Source of the DNA: Glandiceps talaboti
Lineage: Eukaryota > Hemichordata > Enteropneusta > Spengelidae
Assembly (NCBI RefSeq): GCF_964340395.1
Contig: NC_135550.1
Span: forward strand, 29,820,176 to 29,884,175
DNA length: 64,000 nucleotides
Reading direction: 5' to 3'
A program made the translations under genes and the position numbers. Below the pieces are notes generated by a model that had not been told where the DNA came from, made no database searches, and saw only the letters and a list, made by a program, of their open reading frames with translations. This document shows, piece after piece, positions 40,497-53,941 of the stretch (its first letter is position 1; each line of letters opens with the position of its first letter).

Positions 40497-41325
40497 ACAA
40501 CGCCACCATTAGGCCTGCTATATTGCTACCACAGCTCGTCAGATGGCAATATGTAAAGGAATAAATCAATGTTGAACTGAAAAATCGTCAGACAGACGCT
40601 TTCGTTTTGTTCAAAATTTCTCCTTTCTATAAAATTGATATCAAAATGTGCTTCGTTGAAGAACCAAATGACCAGGATGTGTTCTACAAACAGTAGAGAG
40701 CTCCACAGACCGCATGTCTAATCACTCATTTCATGAAAATAATCAAATGAAACTATGTCTTTCTTTTGAATATCAACATGAATGCATTTACGTTTTCGTT
40801 CAAGTTCCATAAACACGAAATATTAATTTGCCTAAACTCGACAGATACAATTACAGAATGAGCGTAACCGTAATTTTTTCACATTGCTAGAATTATAACT
40901 CACATTTGAGAAAGCCAATAAAATAAATGTTATTGCCAGGAGAATAGACTCATAGAATACAGATATTGATACAGTTTGAATATGCATAATTTACTCTTTA
41001 ACAGCTTAAGAGGGCGCTATTGTTATTTTGATTGGTGCGATCAGTACGATCCGGATTGCATGTCAAGAACCCATTAACAACTCTATAGTACGTGTAATGA
41101 GATTGTCAATACGTTAATAGACGTTAACAATTATTTTATTTTATATCGCGAAAAAAGTCAAGGTCTACGACGCGAGCTGTCAGTCACACAGGACTTCTTT
41201 TGTTCGAACCGATGATTGACAGGTCAGTTGATGAGTATCACAAATCAAGGGTGGCGGGGGCTACGAACGAAGTTACTTTTAGAGTCTGACTGAAGATGGC
41301 GTCCTTGTTGGTCTAGCAAGAATAC
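40497..41325. other. Unique sequence, no gene recognised
   Basis: Nothing supported. Near 41294 the bases AAGATGGCGTCC resemble a YY1 site over an ATG, but the frame closes after a few codons. Confidence 0.5.
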
Positions 41326-41530
41326 CAAAACCTCTGTTCTTTTGTCCAATGCCTTTAAAGCGAACACTGTTCCCTTGTTCGTGATCAATACAGCAAATTG
41401 TCTCCCTTCGCCCATGATTAGTATAGTAAAGTAAACACTCTTTCCCGTCTATGATATATAAAGCAAACGCTGTTGCCCTTGCCATGTTCAGTAAATGCGA
41501 ATGCTCTCCCCCTGTCCTCGATTGATCTCC
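41326..41530. repeat. Degenerate ~35-bp minisatellite, about six units
   Basis: Successive units of 32-38 bases share the pattern YAAACRCTSTT-CCCTTG-CC-ATGAT-AGTAWAG; examples start CAAAACCTCTGTTC, CGAACACTGTTCCC, CAAATTGTCTCCC, TAAACACTCTTTCC, CAAACGCTGTTGCC and CGAATGCTCTCCCC. Divergence between units is high, so the array is old. A 68-codon minus-strand frame crosses it, most likely by chance. Confidence 0.6.
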
Positions 41531-44500
41531 ACTAGTTCACGTTCCGTCGTCAACGATACCAGTACAGTAGGCGTCGTTCCTTTGATAAACGTTGTTGTTA
41601 CTCACCTCAACATTGTTTAACCTTACACAAAGATTGATATACAAGTAAAATTAAGAAATGGGTCAAAATCTGATCTAACTAAATGGCCCGTTTCGTTTAA
41701 TTTTCGATAATTGTTGTCCCTTTGCACGTGTCCTCACAGCAGTACGTTCTTTTCCTTTATTGTACAATCTTCACAGCACAGTCTTACACATCTAGTCAAT
41801 TTAATCTTTCGTAGATGTGCTGTGATATGAGACTATATTATGAGAGTGAACAAATAAACAATAAAGTTTGGCATTGTGCTGTAAAGGTTGCTGTTCGTTT
41901 TCCTGCTTTATTCCCAATACTCTATGGATAATTCCAAAGTTTAGGATAGCGTCACGACAAGATATGCTTCCCTTATGTAATTCAAAATATTACACGAGTT
42001 ACGCCACAAATCACTGAGATTTAAATAGTTTTAGTTAACTATGGTTTACTATGCTCGCCTTTACTCAGAGCAAAAATACCCTAAAAATTAAAATTTAGTG
42101 ATAAAAACCATTCACCGTCAGAACGTCCGTTTTTGATAACATTTTTCTCGTTTGTTTTTATGCAAGGAATGTATTTTCATTTCTTTATTATGAAAACAGA
42201 GATAGAGGATAAAAATACAAGAACAAATTTAAAGTTAGATCACAATATTTTCAAAGGTCATATCTTCATGAAAGACTAAAGACTTACCATTTTCCTTGGT
42301 TATACTTATGTGAAAATTTTTCTCTGTCTTGTTTCTTTCTGTATATTCAACAGAGTAGGAAATGTGAACAATGAGAACATGTCATGGATTAGTTTAACTC
42401 TAGAATATTTTTTACCATATATTCATATTAAGTATATTCTTAAAAATCATATATGTTTATATAAAGAGACCCATGCGATCAACGGTGGCTTGCAACATAG
42501 ACAATACTAAGCTATGCTTGCATATAGTTATACTAGTCATATTATACACTAACTTCCTGAACTTGGGTATACGTACATATTAAACAAATAAAATCGCCAC
42601 TTTTTAGAAACATGCACAACATAAAAAAACAAAGAACACGTCATAGGGAAAAAATACCAAAGCAAAAAAAAAAGTAAAAAGAAACTAACGAATGGAACAC
42701 ATCACTGTACATAATAATTTTACAAAAATGGAAAATTTAAGGTTAGTGGTTTGAGTCAAATTGGTCTTCTACTTTCGTTTGATATTTGTTTTCGACGACA
42801 CAATGTAATTCAGACCTGATTATAGCCATTTTGTAAGCCTCATCGCTGAACTCCTAAAAACATCTTCTAAATCCTCGATTTCCTCTATAGAAATTCACGC
42901 TTGATTGCAGAAAACAATATTGCCTTTCTGTCGATAAGATGGGGATTTTGAAACTCGACAGGAATTGAGTTGCATAAACCCGACAAAAATTGGCGACTTA
43001 ACCCGCTAGCAAAGACAGAAATAATACGCAAATAATACGGGTTGAAATTACCCTGGTTTCCTGACCGTGAAACTTCATATAATTAAACTGCGGATTATTT
43101 CTGTGCAAACTAAACATCAAAGGGTTTCAAATGAACAACGTAAGAAACTATCCGTAGAATAAAACGTGCTCAAATGACTAGAACGTGTAGAGATAGGATG
43201 GATTTGTTGCAGCTTCATTTCCACGTGATAATTGAAAGCCAGACCCAGTAAGAAGATTCCGTGGGGTTAAGCGGGAATTTTTAGCGAAACAATTCTCGTC
43301 TATAACACACAGTCCCGGATTTGTTGGAAACGACTAAAGTAATCTCACCTCTTTTTTTGTTTTGAGATTCCGATTCAATTTTTAAGCAAAAAAATCAACA
43401 CAAAAGCTTTGAGAATCTCCAGCTGCTCTATGGAAGTGTTTCACTGTCTGGTCGCTGAGACTGCGTCCTAGTTCCTCTAAAGTAAGCATATAACACGGTA
43501 CGTACTTTTCATCATACCTGCAAACTACTCATCGGATTGCCCTGTAGAATAGAAATAGTGAATTTTACCAGTCTTTCTTTCTGGTAAAATTCTAGATGTG
43601 AAACAAAGTATTCGCATCTCTCTAGTTTTGAGGTCAATCATATGATCAATGCTGGCGATGATAACTGCTACAATTGTGCTAATGTGTCCTTGATATTGGA
43701 CTCTACAAATAACTTATGATATTGAGTTTGTCGTCACGCTCAGTGACAATGATGAATAATATTCGGCTTGGTGTCAGATATTAAGTTATTAGAAATTCAC
43801 ATTGAAAATACACATATATAATATATTATGATATTAGCATCAATTCAGAAACACTATAGTTTTAAAAGCCGAGTCTTTTGTTTAATGGAGTAAACCGAGT
43901 CTGAGATACAAAGTTCAAACTGAAAGAGTGGAGATGATTTTTCAACAAACGTAATTGGAATTGAGTAATACAGTACATGTATTGTAGTTGGTTTGCCAAA
44001 TAACTACATTTTTCCCAAGGTCTCGATGTATCAGTCGATGTTATCACTGTTGGTTGATGGACAATAATTGTCAAGTTACTTCAACCACCTGAGATGAACA
44101 AAGCCCCCAAGTTATCGTGGTATGATTGACGACTCACCGAGGTCAAATCCATGCGTAAAACTAAGAGTGTTGTAGTCTCGTGTAAAACAAACCTTCAAAT
44201 AAACGTCATCATTTCCTGGAATAATTCCAACAAATGTAAATTTTGGTGTCATGAAGTCTTAACAAGATATTATATATTCACACAATTGTTTCGATTGTCT
44301 CTTTTTGAAGGTCTAGCCAAGGTACACAATGCCCAATCGCTTAAAACTTCCATAACTCCTTTGCTGACAGAATTAAAGTCTCGAGAAAACCCCAATCTTT
44401 AAGAAAAGTGAGACCTTTCTCTCTCAACTTTATGTAAATTAAGTTGATGTCGTAGACCGTCTGAAGACCGACTTATAAAAATGTACTTTTCATTTAAGAT

Positions 44501-46222
44501 GCATAACCATAATATTCACAAAACAAAGGAGAAAAGTGCCTCTTTTGTAAGTCAGCGAAAGAGAATTTATTCATGAGATAGTAAAATGTCATAAATTTAT
44601 AAGCGAGAGACGATTAATCGTAGTAATATTTCTTGCACAGATAATAGCCAAGTATATCAAGCATGACTTCTCCCAATGCCACACTACAATAACAGAATCT
44701 TCATTAAGTAGCGCAATCCAAGCACACTTACCACTCGTATACTTTTGTGAACGTCGAATCCCATGCCTGTAAATAACAGAATATGTATAGATAAAACGTG
44801 CTCTGAGGGGAGAAGGTAACGTGGAAGGATTTCGACCTATGTCCAGTTTTTCGTTATAATTTCGTTCATATTTTTTTTTTAAATAGTGTAACAAAGATGG
44901 TGTATCATGAGCTCGTTGCCGTAATAAGATATGATGTTGGTGTACAGACACTGCATGCTAATGTTATAATCGGTCAGTGCGTGTTTGATGGTGTCAGGTG
45001 GTCTTTCTAAAACAGTTGCCGGGTTATATAACCAAACAATATCGTGACTCTACAATAGAAGCACGGAAAATTAGTGCTAAGATTAAAAACACGTCCTCTC
45101 CATTTACTTAATTTACTATGCATATGCCGCTACAACTGCTGTTTTAAAAGTAAAAATAAATTATAAACAAAAGGATGAAACGTCTACAGACGGAAGGGTA
45201 TGACATTATTCTTCATAATGAGCATGCTAGCTTTCCCTTTCGTCATAAATCTGTGAGTTTTTTTAATCGCAATGCACATAACTATCGCTAATCCCTCATC
45301 CCCTGCTATTTTTCTAAAAATAGTATATTTCTGAAACACGATGAACACAGAAACTTGAAACACGTGAACTGTTTTAAAAGGTCAGAATGCTGCCTGTTTC
45401 TGAACTTTAGAAGAACCAGACGCATATGTGGAGGACACAACTGTTCGTCTTTTTCATGATCAACGGGCTGAGACTGTTACAGGTGGACGGCAGACACGGC
45501 TTAATTTATGAACATTGGCGTTTCACACCATCATTTTGTATTATACACACATCACTATATTCTAACCTTGCCACATTAGGGCACACGTTTCATCTACACT
45601 CCAATTGTAAATTTAATTCAATATGTGGTATTAAAACGGGGACGGGACAATTTCGTCTGGCTTTTAATCAAATGGGAACAAAGGGTTCCTTTTCTTTGTA
45701 TCAATATTATTACTCATTTAGAAAGGACTCGTTTCAATATTTAAAAACAGTGATACCTAATGATTGAGAGACTACACATTAACAAATACATGTCAAAACA
45801 TGCCGACATATCAATATATGAATGCCTTCAACAAAACTCAAATGTTCCAATGCGTCCTCATAAATACTTATAAATTATTCAACAGCCTGGTCATTGAAAT
45901 ATGTACTTTCGTTTGCTGCTGGAAACTGATGGAGCGTGCAACAAGTTACTGCGGCTCCAAACGATTGTGAACAAAGCAGGCTGATTCGAGGACAAATAAT
46001 AGAAAATGTCGTTAATTCATTTGCACGATCCAAAGATCAAGTAGAATGAGCAATTGAATACAGTTAATTAATATACTGGATCTGAACATGGGATGGCATA
46101 CATTGAATGAATAAACCAAAGTTTGACGAACAGATTAATCTATTTCATGATTGACCCAATGATTGATTAATTAATTCATCAAATTTATCAATCGATTGGT
46201 ATATCAACTGATCGATCAGGTA
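41531..46222. other. Unique sequence, no gene recognised
   Basis: No simple repeats and no recognised gene. Small structures: a hairpin at 43560-43592 (listed) and a 12-bp palindrome GGTTATATAACC at 45022-45033. The 113-codon frame at 45426-45767 starts with an ATG and has a hydrophobic N-terminus resembling a signal peptide, but the length is expected by chance and no homology is recognised. Confidence 0.5.
43560..43592. repeat. Perfect 12-bp hairpin
   Basis: GAATTTTACCAG and CTGGTAAAATTC flank a 9-base loop (TCTTTCTTT). The stem is too short for a microRNA precursor; it could be a structured RNA element if transcribed. Confidence 0.85.
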
Positions 46223-46262
<40 letters not shown>

Positions 46263-46264
46263 GG
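46223..46264. repeat. (GTT)n trinucleotide repeat
   Basis: About 14 uninterrupted GTT units. Confidence 0.97.
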
Positions 46265-46430
46265 GTTGTTTTCCCACTTAAAAATGGAAAGAGTTATACC
46301 AACAACTAAGATGTCAGCATAAAAAAAAACTACACGTGATATGACGGAGGATGGGACAAGTAGATAAACACAAAGTTTAGAAGCAATTTAGATTAATTGT
46401 GATCGAGTGCATTAATGTGAGTCTGGTTAG

Positions 46431-46980
<550 letters not shown>

Positions 46981-49599
46981 GAATGAATGGATGTATCTTT
47001 TATTTGATTTATTTATGAAACGTGTTGTTTGTTTACTCCAATTCATGAACGTAGTTGTTGAAGGAAAGAAGAAATAAATCAATGAGTGAAGGAGTGATGG
47101 TTAGATGAATTAGCGATTAGTGGCAGGGAAGGATAACACATCTGTTATGGATGTAAGCAATGGATACATAGATGATAGCTATATGTGGTTGGATAGATAT
47201 AGCGATTGATAACCGCTGGAAGGTGGAAGACTGGTTGAATGTAAAACACATATGTAGGCTTTAATAGCTATCTGCATGCAATCAAAGAAAAGGGAGGACA
47301 TCGGGATTTAAGAGGAGAAAGAATTAACGTAGAGGGGAGCTTCTCTGACAATAAAACGAAGGGGATGACTCGGCTGGTGGGTGGGTGGGTAGAGTCTGGG
47401 ATGGGGGCGGAGAAAAATTACATTGGGAGAGCTACTAGTAGGTAGGTAAATTGTAAACCGTCCGCGGGTAAAGCTAAGAATTAGAGATCTTAAGAGAAAT
47501 TCAAAATGTAAATCTTAAAGAGGGTTTTTGAATTATATATCTAGTCCTAGTGATAATTCTAGTATCCACAAGTAAAAACATCTAATGAATGTTCATGGGT
47601 GATTCTTTTATTTCTTGATGCTGTAAAGAACATAATTTTTACTAATAGCAATACCTTTATCATGATTTAACTTGCACGTTACGGTCAGGGTCCCCTTGTG
47701 GCACTCTTCCAGGAAATACACAATTATATCCAATTACGTAGTGGCAAGACTGTCCATCCAAGCTTGCCTGCCTGGCCGTTCATGAGAAACGCTGCGATGA
47801 TTACATTGTCTACTTTCAACCATGCAAGATATAGAAAACAATTAGTTTTCGTATATAAGAAACCTGACTGATTAGTGTAATTTTGTCAGCCATGTCTTTA
47901 GGGCTGTAATCTATCATTCAATTGTTACATTTTGTACTTCTTATGCATAATACATCTGCAACCATTTGACATTTTAGGGAGATTAATTTCGGTACGACAA
48001 AGACTTTCTCTTAACACCTGTATCGATGCCAAATGACCAAGCTCGTTTAATGCTAACGATCTCAACAGTGAGTGCTTAAGAATCGCCTAGAAAAGAAAAT
48101 GAATGAAACTGAAATGAATGGGGAGAATTGAAATTGGAAAGTTGACGATAAAATACTTTCCAAGGCATTCTTTTCATTACATAAAGCAGAAGACATCGTA
48201 TTGCAGCCTAGTTTTATGATTAAGTGGATCAACTTTGAACTGATGAATGGGGAAATGAATTCGTACACGATGGCCACGTCATCAAGTACTCAAGTTTTCA
48301 TTATACGATTATTAAGTGAAATATACATGAAATGTGCACTAGATATGACTCTCGGTGCAGCTTCATTTATCTAAACTTTTAATGCAGACAATACCGTCAT
48401 CAATTTTTCATCATTTCATCTACACTGATGCTCTAACAGGTGGTTCCTTACCATAACACAAATATAGCCATTATTAATAATTGAAAACGATATTATTTAA
48501 AAATTTCCAAATTTCCAAATTATGTCCCTATTGAAAATTAGAATGCCACGAAAAGGTCAAAAGGACAAAGTCTATCGTCTTTGACAAATATTTGGAGCCA
48601 ATACTTTCCTTATAATTGAGGCAACTCATGCCCTGACGATCTGAACTGTTTTGTAGAGAAACTCGTGTTAGTTAATATATCATACTTGAGCGATGATGCG
48701 TTTTTAAAAACTGCATCCCAATACCAATAAATGTCATCGGTTATTGTACACACTCCCCATCCACCATTACCGTAATTAAACTTGAAATTTCCATCTTTTT
48801 TTGGACTCACTTCATGCATTTGCCTAATAAATTATGACTTTCAGTCATTTGAGTATTTCCTTTTCAATTTCATTATATGGTATTCCTAGATATATTTATC
48901 TACAACGTATTTGTGTATTTATTTATTTAGATGATAACGTCTGCTTATTCATCAGTTGGCCCATTTGTCAAAATTGAAGGATATTACTTCACTTTATTTA
49001 TGCATCATATACTATTGTTTGTCGAGTATCAATGTATTTTCCCAGGGGACTTTGAAACAAAGTGCAGTATGGATTTGTATCATTATAGCTAGAATTTATC
49101 GCAGTGGATAGTATCGCGTTTACCTTGTATTTGCTTTGTTTTACAACTTTATCTATCTTTAGACTTCTGATAAAATATTTCGATGTTTTCTTTATTCGTA
49201 CTTCGATTCCTCTAGGGTGTCGTCTGCTGAAATCATCACACAAATTACTTGTCTCGGGCTCGTAAGAACTCAACTAATTGTCAGGAAAGGTTGACATGCG
49301 TGTCTGATTGAAGAGAAAGGGTGTCTAAATTATTGTCACGGTTTTTTGCCACATTTGGTAATTAATTACAAAATGAGGACAATGCACAATGAGTGTAGTC
49401 TGCAACTTTGAAGGGTGAAAATTATCCAACCATTCGTTGTGAATTGTGTTATAACAAGAGTCGTAAAGTTATACTCTATTGTTTCTTTCAGAATTGGCCG
49501 ATCGTCTGCATATATAGACAGAGATCATGACACAATAATAAACTATTTACAACATATTTTTATTCTTGTCAACTATCTTGTCTTTGTACACAGGCTGAT
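46981..49599. other. Unique sequence, no gene recognised
   Basis: There is a small (GGGT)n at 47379-47391. A minus-strand frame of 69 codons (48819-48610) starts with ATG and includes YGNGGWGVCTITDDIYWYWD, a balanced, exon-like composition, but I do not recognise the fold and found no convincing splice sites. Nothing else was seen. Confidence 0.45.
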
Positions 49600-49756
49600 C
49601 ATCAACAATTTAATGGAAAATAACTGAACACACAGTGTTTTCATTTTTATTTTACACTTTGAAAGTCATGCCAAACTATTCTCCAAATGGAAATATTTTT
49701 GTTGTGAAAATTTGTAGAAATATAGTAAAACTTCTAAACGTAACACAAGTTGCTTG

Positions 49757-50212
49757 TAGGTGTACACTGAGCATAGGTGTACACTGAGCATAGGTGTACA
49801 CTGAGGGAGGACACATAGGTGTACACTGAGGAGGACATATAGGTGTACACTGAGGGAGGACACATAGGTGTACACTGAGGGAGGACACATAGGTGTACAC
49901 TGAGGGAGGACACATAGGTGTACACTGAGGGAGGACACATAGGTGTACACTGAGGAGGACACATAGGTGTACACTGAGGGAGGACACATAGGTGTACACT
50001 GAGGGAGGACACATAGGTGTACACTGAGGGAGGACACATAGGTGTACACTGAGGAGGACACATAGGTGTACACTGAGGAGGACACATAGGTGTACACTGA
50101 GGGAGGACACATAGGTGTACACTGAGGGATGGCACATAGGTGTACACTGAGGGAGGACACATAGGTGTACACTGAGGAGGACACATAGGTGTACACTGAG
50201 GAGGACACATTT
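49757..50212. repeat. 24/25-bp minisatellite nested in satellite monomer 1
   Basis: Nineteen copies of AGGTGTACACTGAGG(G)AGGACACAT, the first two shortened to 17 bases (AGGTGTACACTGAGCAT). Units of 24 and 25 bases are interspersed. It begins exactly after CAAGTTGCTTGT, the conserved satellite segment. Cys/Val/Tyr/Pro-rich frames across it are artefacts. Confidence 0.96.
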
Positions 50213-51266
50213 TAAAATTCACGTGTTGATTGGTAACGAACACTTTTAATGAAAAATGGATATACTTATATTTTTATTTGACACTTTCAATATCATACGA
50301 AGCTACTCTCCATGTGGAGAGATTTTATTATGAAATGTTGTATAGAAATACAATAAAAATATTAACACAAGCTGTTTGTGGATGTGCATGCAGGCGGGAC
50401 ATTGTCACGACTGATAAAATAGGTGGTAGACGCAACGAACAAATTTGAAGAAAATGTGGGATGGGGGTTAATGTTTAGTTGAGTCTTTGAATAACATGTG
50501 AAGCTATTATCTAAGAATGTTTTGTAGAAATACAGTAAAAATTGTAAACTTAAACTGCTTGCAGGATTACACACGTAAGCTTATGGGGGAGGGGATTTTA
50601 CAAGTCATATATTAGTTGGTAAAGGAACAATTTTAAGGAAAAATGTGTGTATTTTCATTCTGTATTTATTTGATACTTTGAATATCAAGGCGGAGCTACT
50701 CTCCAAGATTGAAATATTGTTGTTATTTATGAAATATTATAGAAATATATATTAACAAATATATATTGATAATTATATAGAAATTCAATAAAACTTTCAA
50801 CACAAGCTGTTTGTGGATGTGCACGCTGGCTGGTAGGCCAAACGAATAATTTGATAAAAATGTGAGGTTTTCATTTTTAGTTGAGATTTTGAATATCATA
50901 CGAAGGCACTCTTCAAGTGGATATTATATAGTACACAAGCTGCTTGCAGGTATACCCCAGGAGGTGGGGGGGTCATTTTCACAATTATATAATGGCTGGT
51001 AACGATCATTTTTAAGGAAACTGGTTTGTGTTCTTTTAAGTCACTTTTATTGCTGTCAAAGGTCATCGACCCATAAATACTAATACAAGTCCACATAAAC
51101 AAAAACTAGTTACAGTTCGGAATCAATTAAATTATTTGCTTCAGTCCTTCGTCTTGTTGGCTGTGTTTCTGATACTGTGAAGGTCATACGAAGTTGCAAG
51201 TGGAGATAGTTTAGTTGTGATAAATATTGAGCAATACAGAAACGGTTTCAAACATAAGTTATTTGT

Positions 51267-51358
51267 AGGTGTACATGGGGGGTAGGTGTACATGGGGGGT
51301 AGGTGTACATGGGGGGGGGTTAGGTGTACATGGGGAGGTGGGTAGGTGTACATGGGGG
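51267..51358. repeat. G-rich minisatellite nested in satellite monomer 6
   Basis: Five copies of TAGGTGTACATGGGG with variable G number (17-22 bases), starting after AAGTTATTTG. It occupies the same place in its monomer as the 49757-50212 array does in monomer 1. The G-runs could support quadruplex formation on the plus strand. Confidence 0.93.
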
Positions 51359-51775
51359 CATTTTACAATTCATGGCTGGTATAGAACAATTTCAAGGAAA
51401 ATGCGTGATTTCAATTTTAGTTGACACTTTGAATAATATATGAAGCTATTCTCTAAGAGGAATATTTTATTATGAAATATGTTGTAGGAATGCAGTAAAA
51501 ATGTGAACACAAACTGTTTGCAGGTTTACACCCGTAAGCTTATGGGGGAGGGGGAGTGATTACAATTCATATATTGGTTGGTAAAGGTACATATTTAAGT
51601 AAAATGGATGTATTTTCATTTTGTGTTTGATACTTTGATTATCATGTGTAGCTACTCTCCAAGATTGAAATATTGTGTTATCAAATATTTCCTATCAATA
51701 CAATAAAAGTTTCAACACAAGCTGTTTGCAGATATACCGGAGGACGGGATATTTTTATGACTCCTGTAATGGTTG

Positions 51776-53855
51776 GAAGGCCTCGCGTAGTTTTTTAACG
51801 TCATTTTTTACGACCTTTGCCTCAAGGAGAGGTCAAGCATTAATTGCTATTTATTTTATTATATTTATTGGTAAGTTAATATTCTGTATTCGAGAAAATT
51901 AAAGCATAAATTAGATATTTCGTCATAAGTTTAATAATCGAATGTTGCTTCAAAGTTTTCAAATTAGCTGCTATGAAAGACTGTCCGTGTGGATCGATTG
52001 AGTACAAATAGCACATTGGTAAGTGAGAAAGACGTATTCGAAACTCAATATCCAATGTTTTGATTCCAACGCAATTTTTGTTTCCAAATCGTGGTTTTTA
52101 AAAAAAAAAATATTATTAATCTCGAAATGAATGGCATAAGTTAGAAAAGTAAGAATATTTGGATTATACCTGTTGTATATTGACAGAAATCTGGTTGATA
52201 TGATCTATTTTGGGGTCTTGGTTGCCATGTTTATTTGGTTCAAATATGGCGATTTGTGCTCACATCCAAGAGTACATCAATACAATAGCGTTGACGTTCT
52301 AAAATCAAATTATCTTCGTCGACACGTCGAAAATTGTCTCCGCTTTCAAACAGACGTTCAATTCTCCTTGCGCTCAAAGCTAAATTATGTGCAAAAAATG
52401 TTTTTTGACCTATACAACTAGGGTAAAACAAAATATTTATAGGGGATGACTAATTACTAGTATCATTGTAAACGAATATTTTTAGATTTGGCCTCGATAT
52501 AAGACAATTTAATCGTTGGGGTTCTTAAACGATAATACAGCGAAGAAAATAAGTCAGTTTTTAATCTCTGGAATTCCAAATCTATATGCATACAAATGAA
52601 TAATTAAAATCCCGATTATACTTAGAACTGTGCAGATTGTAGTATTGTTAACTACGGACAGCGAGTTTTCGTTCAAATGGAAAATCGAATTTAGACTTTC
52701 GCCCGGTCACTCAGCGCTTAAAAGGAAAATTAAATGTTCTCCATCATGGCAAGCATCGTAATTATATTGTGTTCAGATGTCATCAGATGTCTTTGTGTTT
52801 CCCTTTCTACGTTTATAAATCGGGCGAATGTGCGTACTTTATCTTAAAATATGTCTAAATGTGAATACAAGAAAAAATCAATAACACAATAACACGTGGA
52901 ATTATGAAAATAACACCTGCCCTAGCTCCGATAACATTATGACAGGTTATCGTACAAATTAATGATTTAAAACATAATTCTGTCCAGCTTTTCAGCTGGA
53001 GCATCTTTCTTACAAGTTATATGAACTGTTAGTGTAATGTGCCAAAAAAGGCTTTACGTCGCCTCAGAATCTGTAATACTTAGTGAATTTGTTGTTATCA
53101 AGTACAGGCAAAATGACTTGTTTGTCCACATTGCTTGTCCAAAGTCCGATATGTCTCTGTTCAAAGTGTAATCAACTCGACATTTAGTTCGTGGTAATTG
53201 TGGTAATTAGTATCATTTTTGCCAGTGTAATATACAAACTGAGAGAAACAAAATTACAAGGCTAAAAAGAAAACAAGTAAATGAAGGTATACAATTTACC
53301 TTAATGGTAATCACATGACTGTTGTTGCTCGCTCAGCTCGTGTTAGAATAAAAAAAGACGTAAAGTTCAGATGTAATACATCAGCTGGTTGTATTCGTAC
53401 TCGTGATTAAAATCGACAGAGATTGACTCTCAATGAAAACAATTCGAGTAAAGACAAATTTATCATAATGGAACCGAATAAATGGACAAAGTATCATGCT
53501 AAAAACATGAGTAAAAACCTTACTGTAAACGAAAAGAGCTCGTAACGGCTGGTTCTTAGTTGTCGAACTGTCGTCCAGGGTGGTATTTAGAACAGTTTGT
53601 ACTCTTTATTGGTTAGAAAATCTGTCTTGATTCTCTGAAAGTTGAAAGAACGATGTCGAGTAAACGTGGTGAGACATGAAAAGAGACTACCCACTGCTCT
53701 AAAGAAAAGTGGAATAAAAGTGTATGTTCATTGGGGGTTTTGTTCGTCTGGCGAAAGGACAGATCTGCACATAACGCTGGAACGGGGAGCCGTCAAGACA
53801 GTGGTCAGTTACTTGCTATCCATACAGTGGCAAAGACGTTGTAAGAAAGTTTGCA
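51776..53855. other. Unique AT-rich sequence, no gene recognised
   Basis: No simple repeats and no supported gene. Confidence 0.55.
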
Positions 53856-53863
53856 AGTTTTCC

Positions 53864-53891
53864 ATGGAAACAACATCGTTTGGGGCGGGAG
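53864..53891 (+). other. Candidate first coding exon end (weak)
   Basis: An ATG in good context (TCCATGG) opens nine codons (METTSFGAG) and runs into a consensus donor, GGGAG|GTAAGT, at 53891/53892. The same frame is open upstream to about 53642, so the exon could be longer. The local G+C is higher than the surroundings. No downstream exon was identified, so this is only a candidate. Confidence 0.2.
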
Positions 53892-53941
53892 GTAAGTCCA
53901 TAATGTATTTCCAAAGTGTCGTTTCAACTTTCAACGTTTGA

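Larger units (their letters stand above)
49600..51775. repeat. Diverged ~205-bp satellite, about eight monomers
   Basis: The same ordered motifs recur: a TTTGAATATCATACGAAGCTACTCTCCAAG-like segment, GAAATATT...TAGAAATACAATAAAA, ACACAAGCTGTTTGCAGGTG, then GGTTGGTAACG...TTTTAAGGAAAATG. The GAAGCTACTCTCC-type anchor is found near 49671, 50298, 50501, 50691, 50902, 51189, 51441 and 51647, giving spacings of about 190-210 where no extra sequence intervenes. Monomers 1 and 6 contain expanded internal minisatellites, and monomer 5-6 carries about 80 bp of unrelated sequence. The whole may be a satellite or the tandem core of a mobile element. Confidence 0.8.

Noticed and set aside
41196-41215. GTTCGAACC as the T-loop of a tRNA gene
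   Set aside because: No cloverleaf could be built around it: acceptor, D and anticodon stems are missing at the required distances.
41290-41312. YY1-like AAGATGGCGTCC as a gene start
   Set aside because: The frame stops after seven codons and no splice donor follows in frame.
45426-45767. 113-codon ATG frame with signal-peptide-like start
   Set aside because: Frames of this length are expected a few times by chance in 64 kb at this composition, and the rest of the peptide matches nothing known.
46140-46220. Cluster of TGATTGAT / ATCGAT motifs as a PBX-HOX site cluster
   Set aside because: The stretch looks like a degenerate GATT tetranucleotide repeat adjoining the GTT array, so motif counts are not informative.
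49666-50243. Cys/Val/Tyr/Pro-rich repeat proteins of about 150-180 codons
   Set aside because: Three minus-strand frames are open simultaneously across the 24/25-bp minisatellite, which indicates absence of stops in the unit rather than selection.
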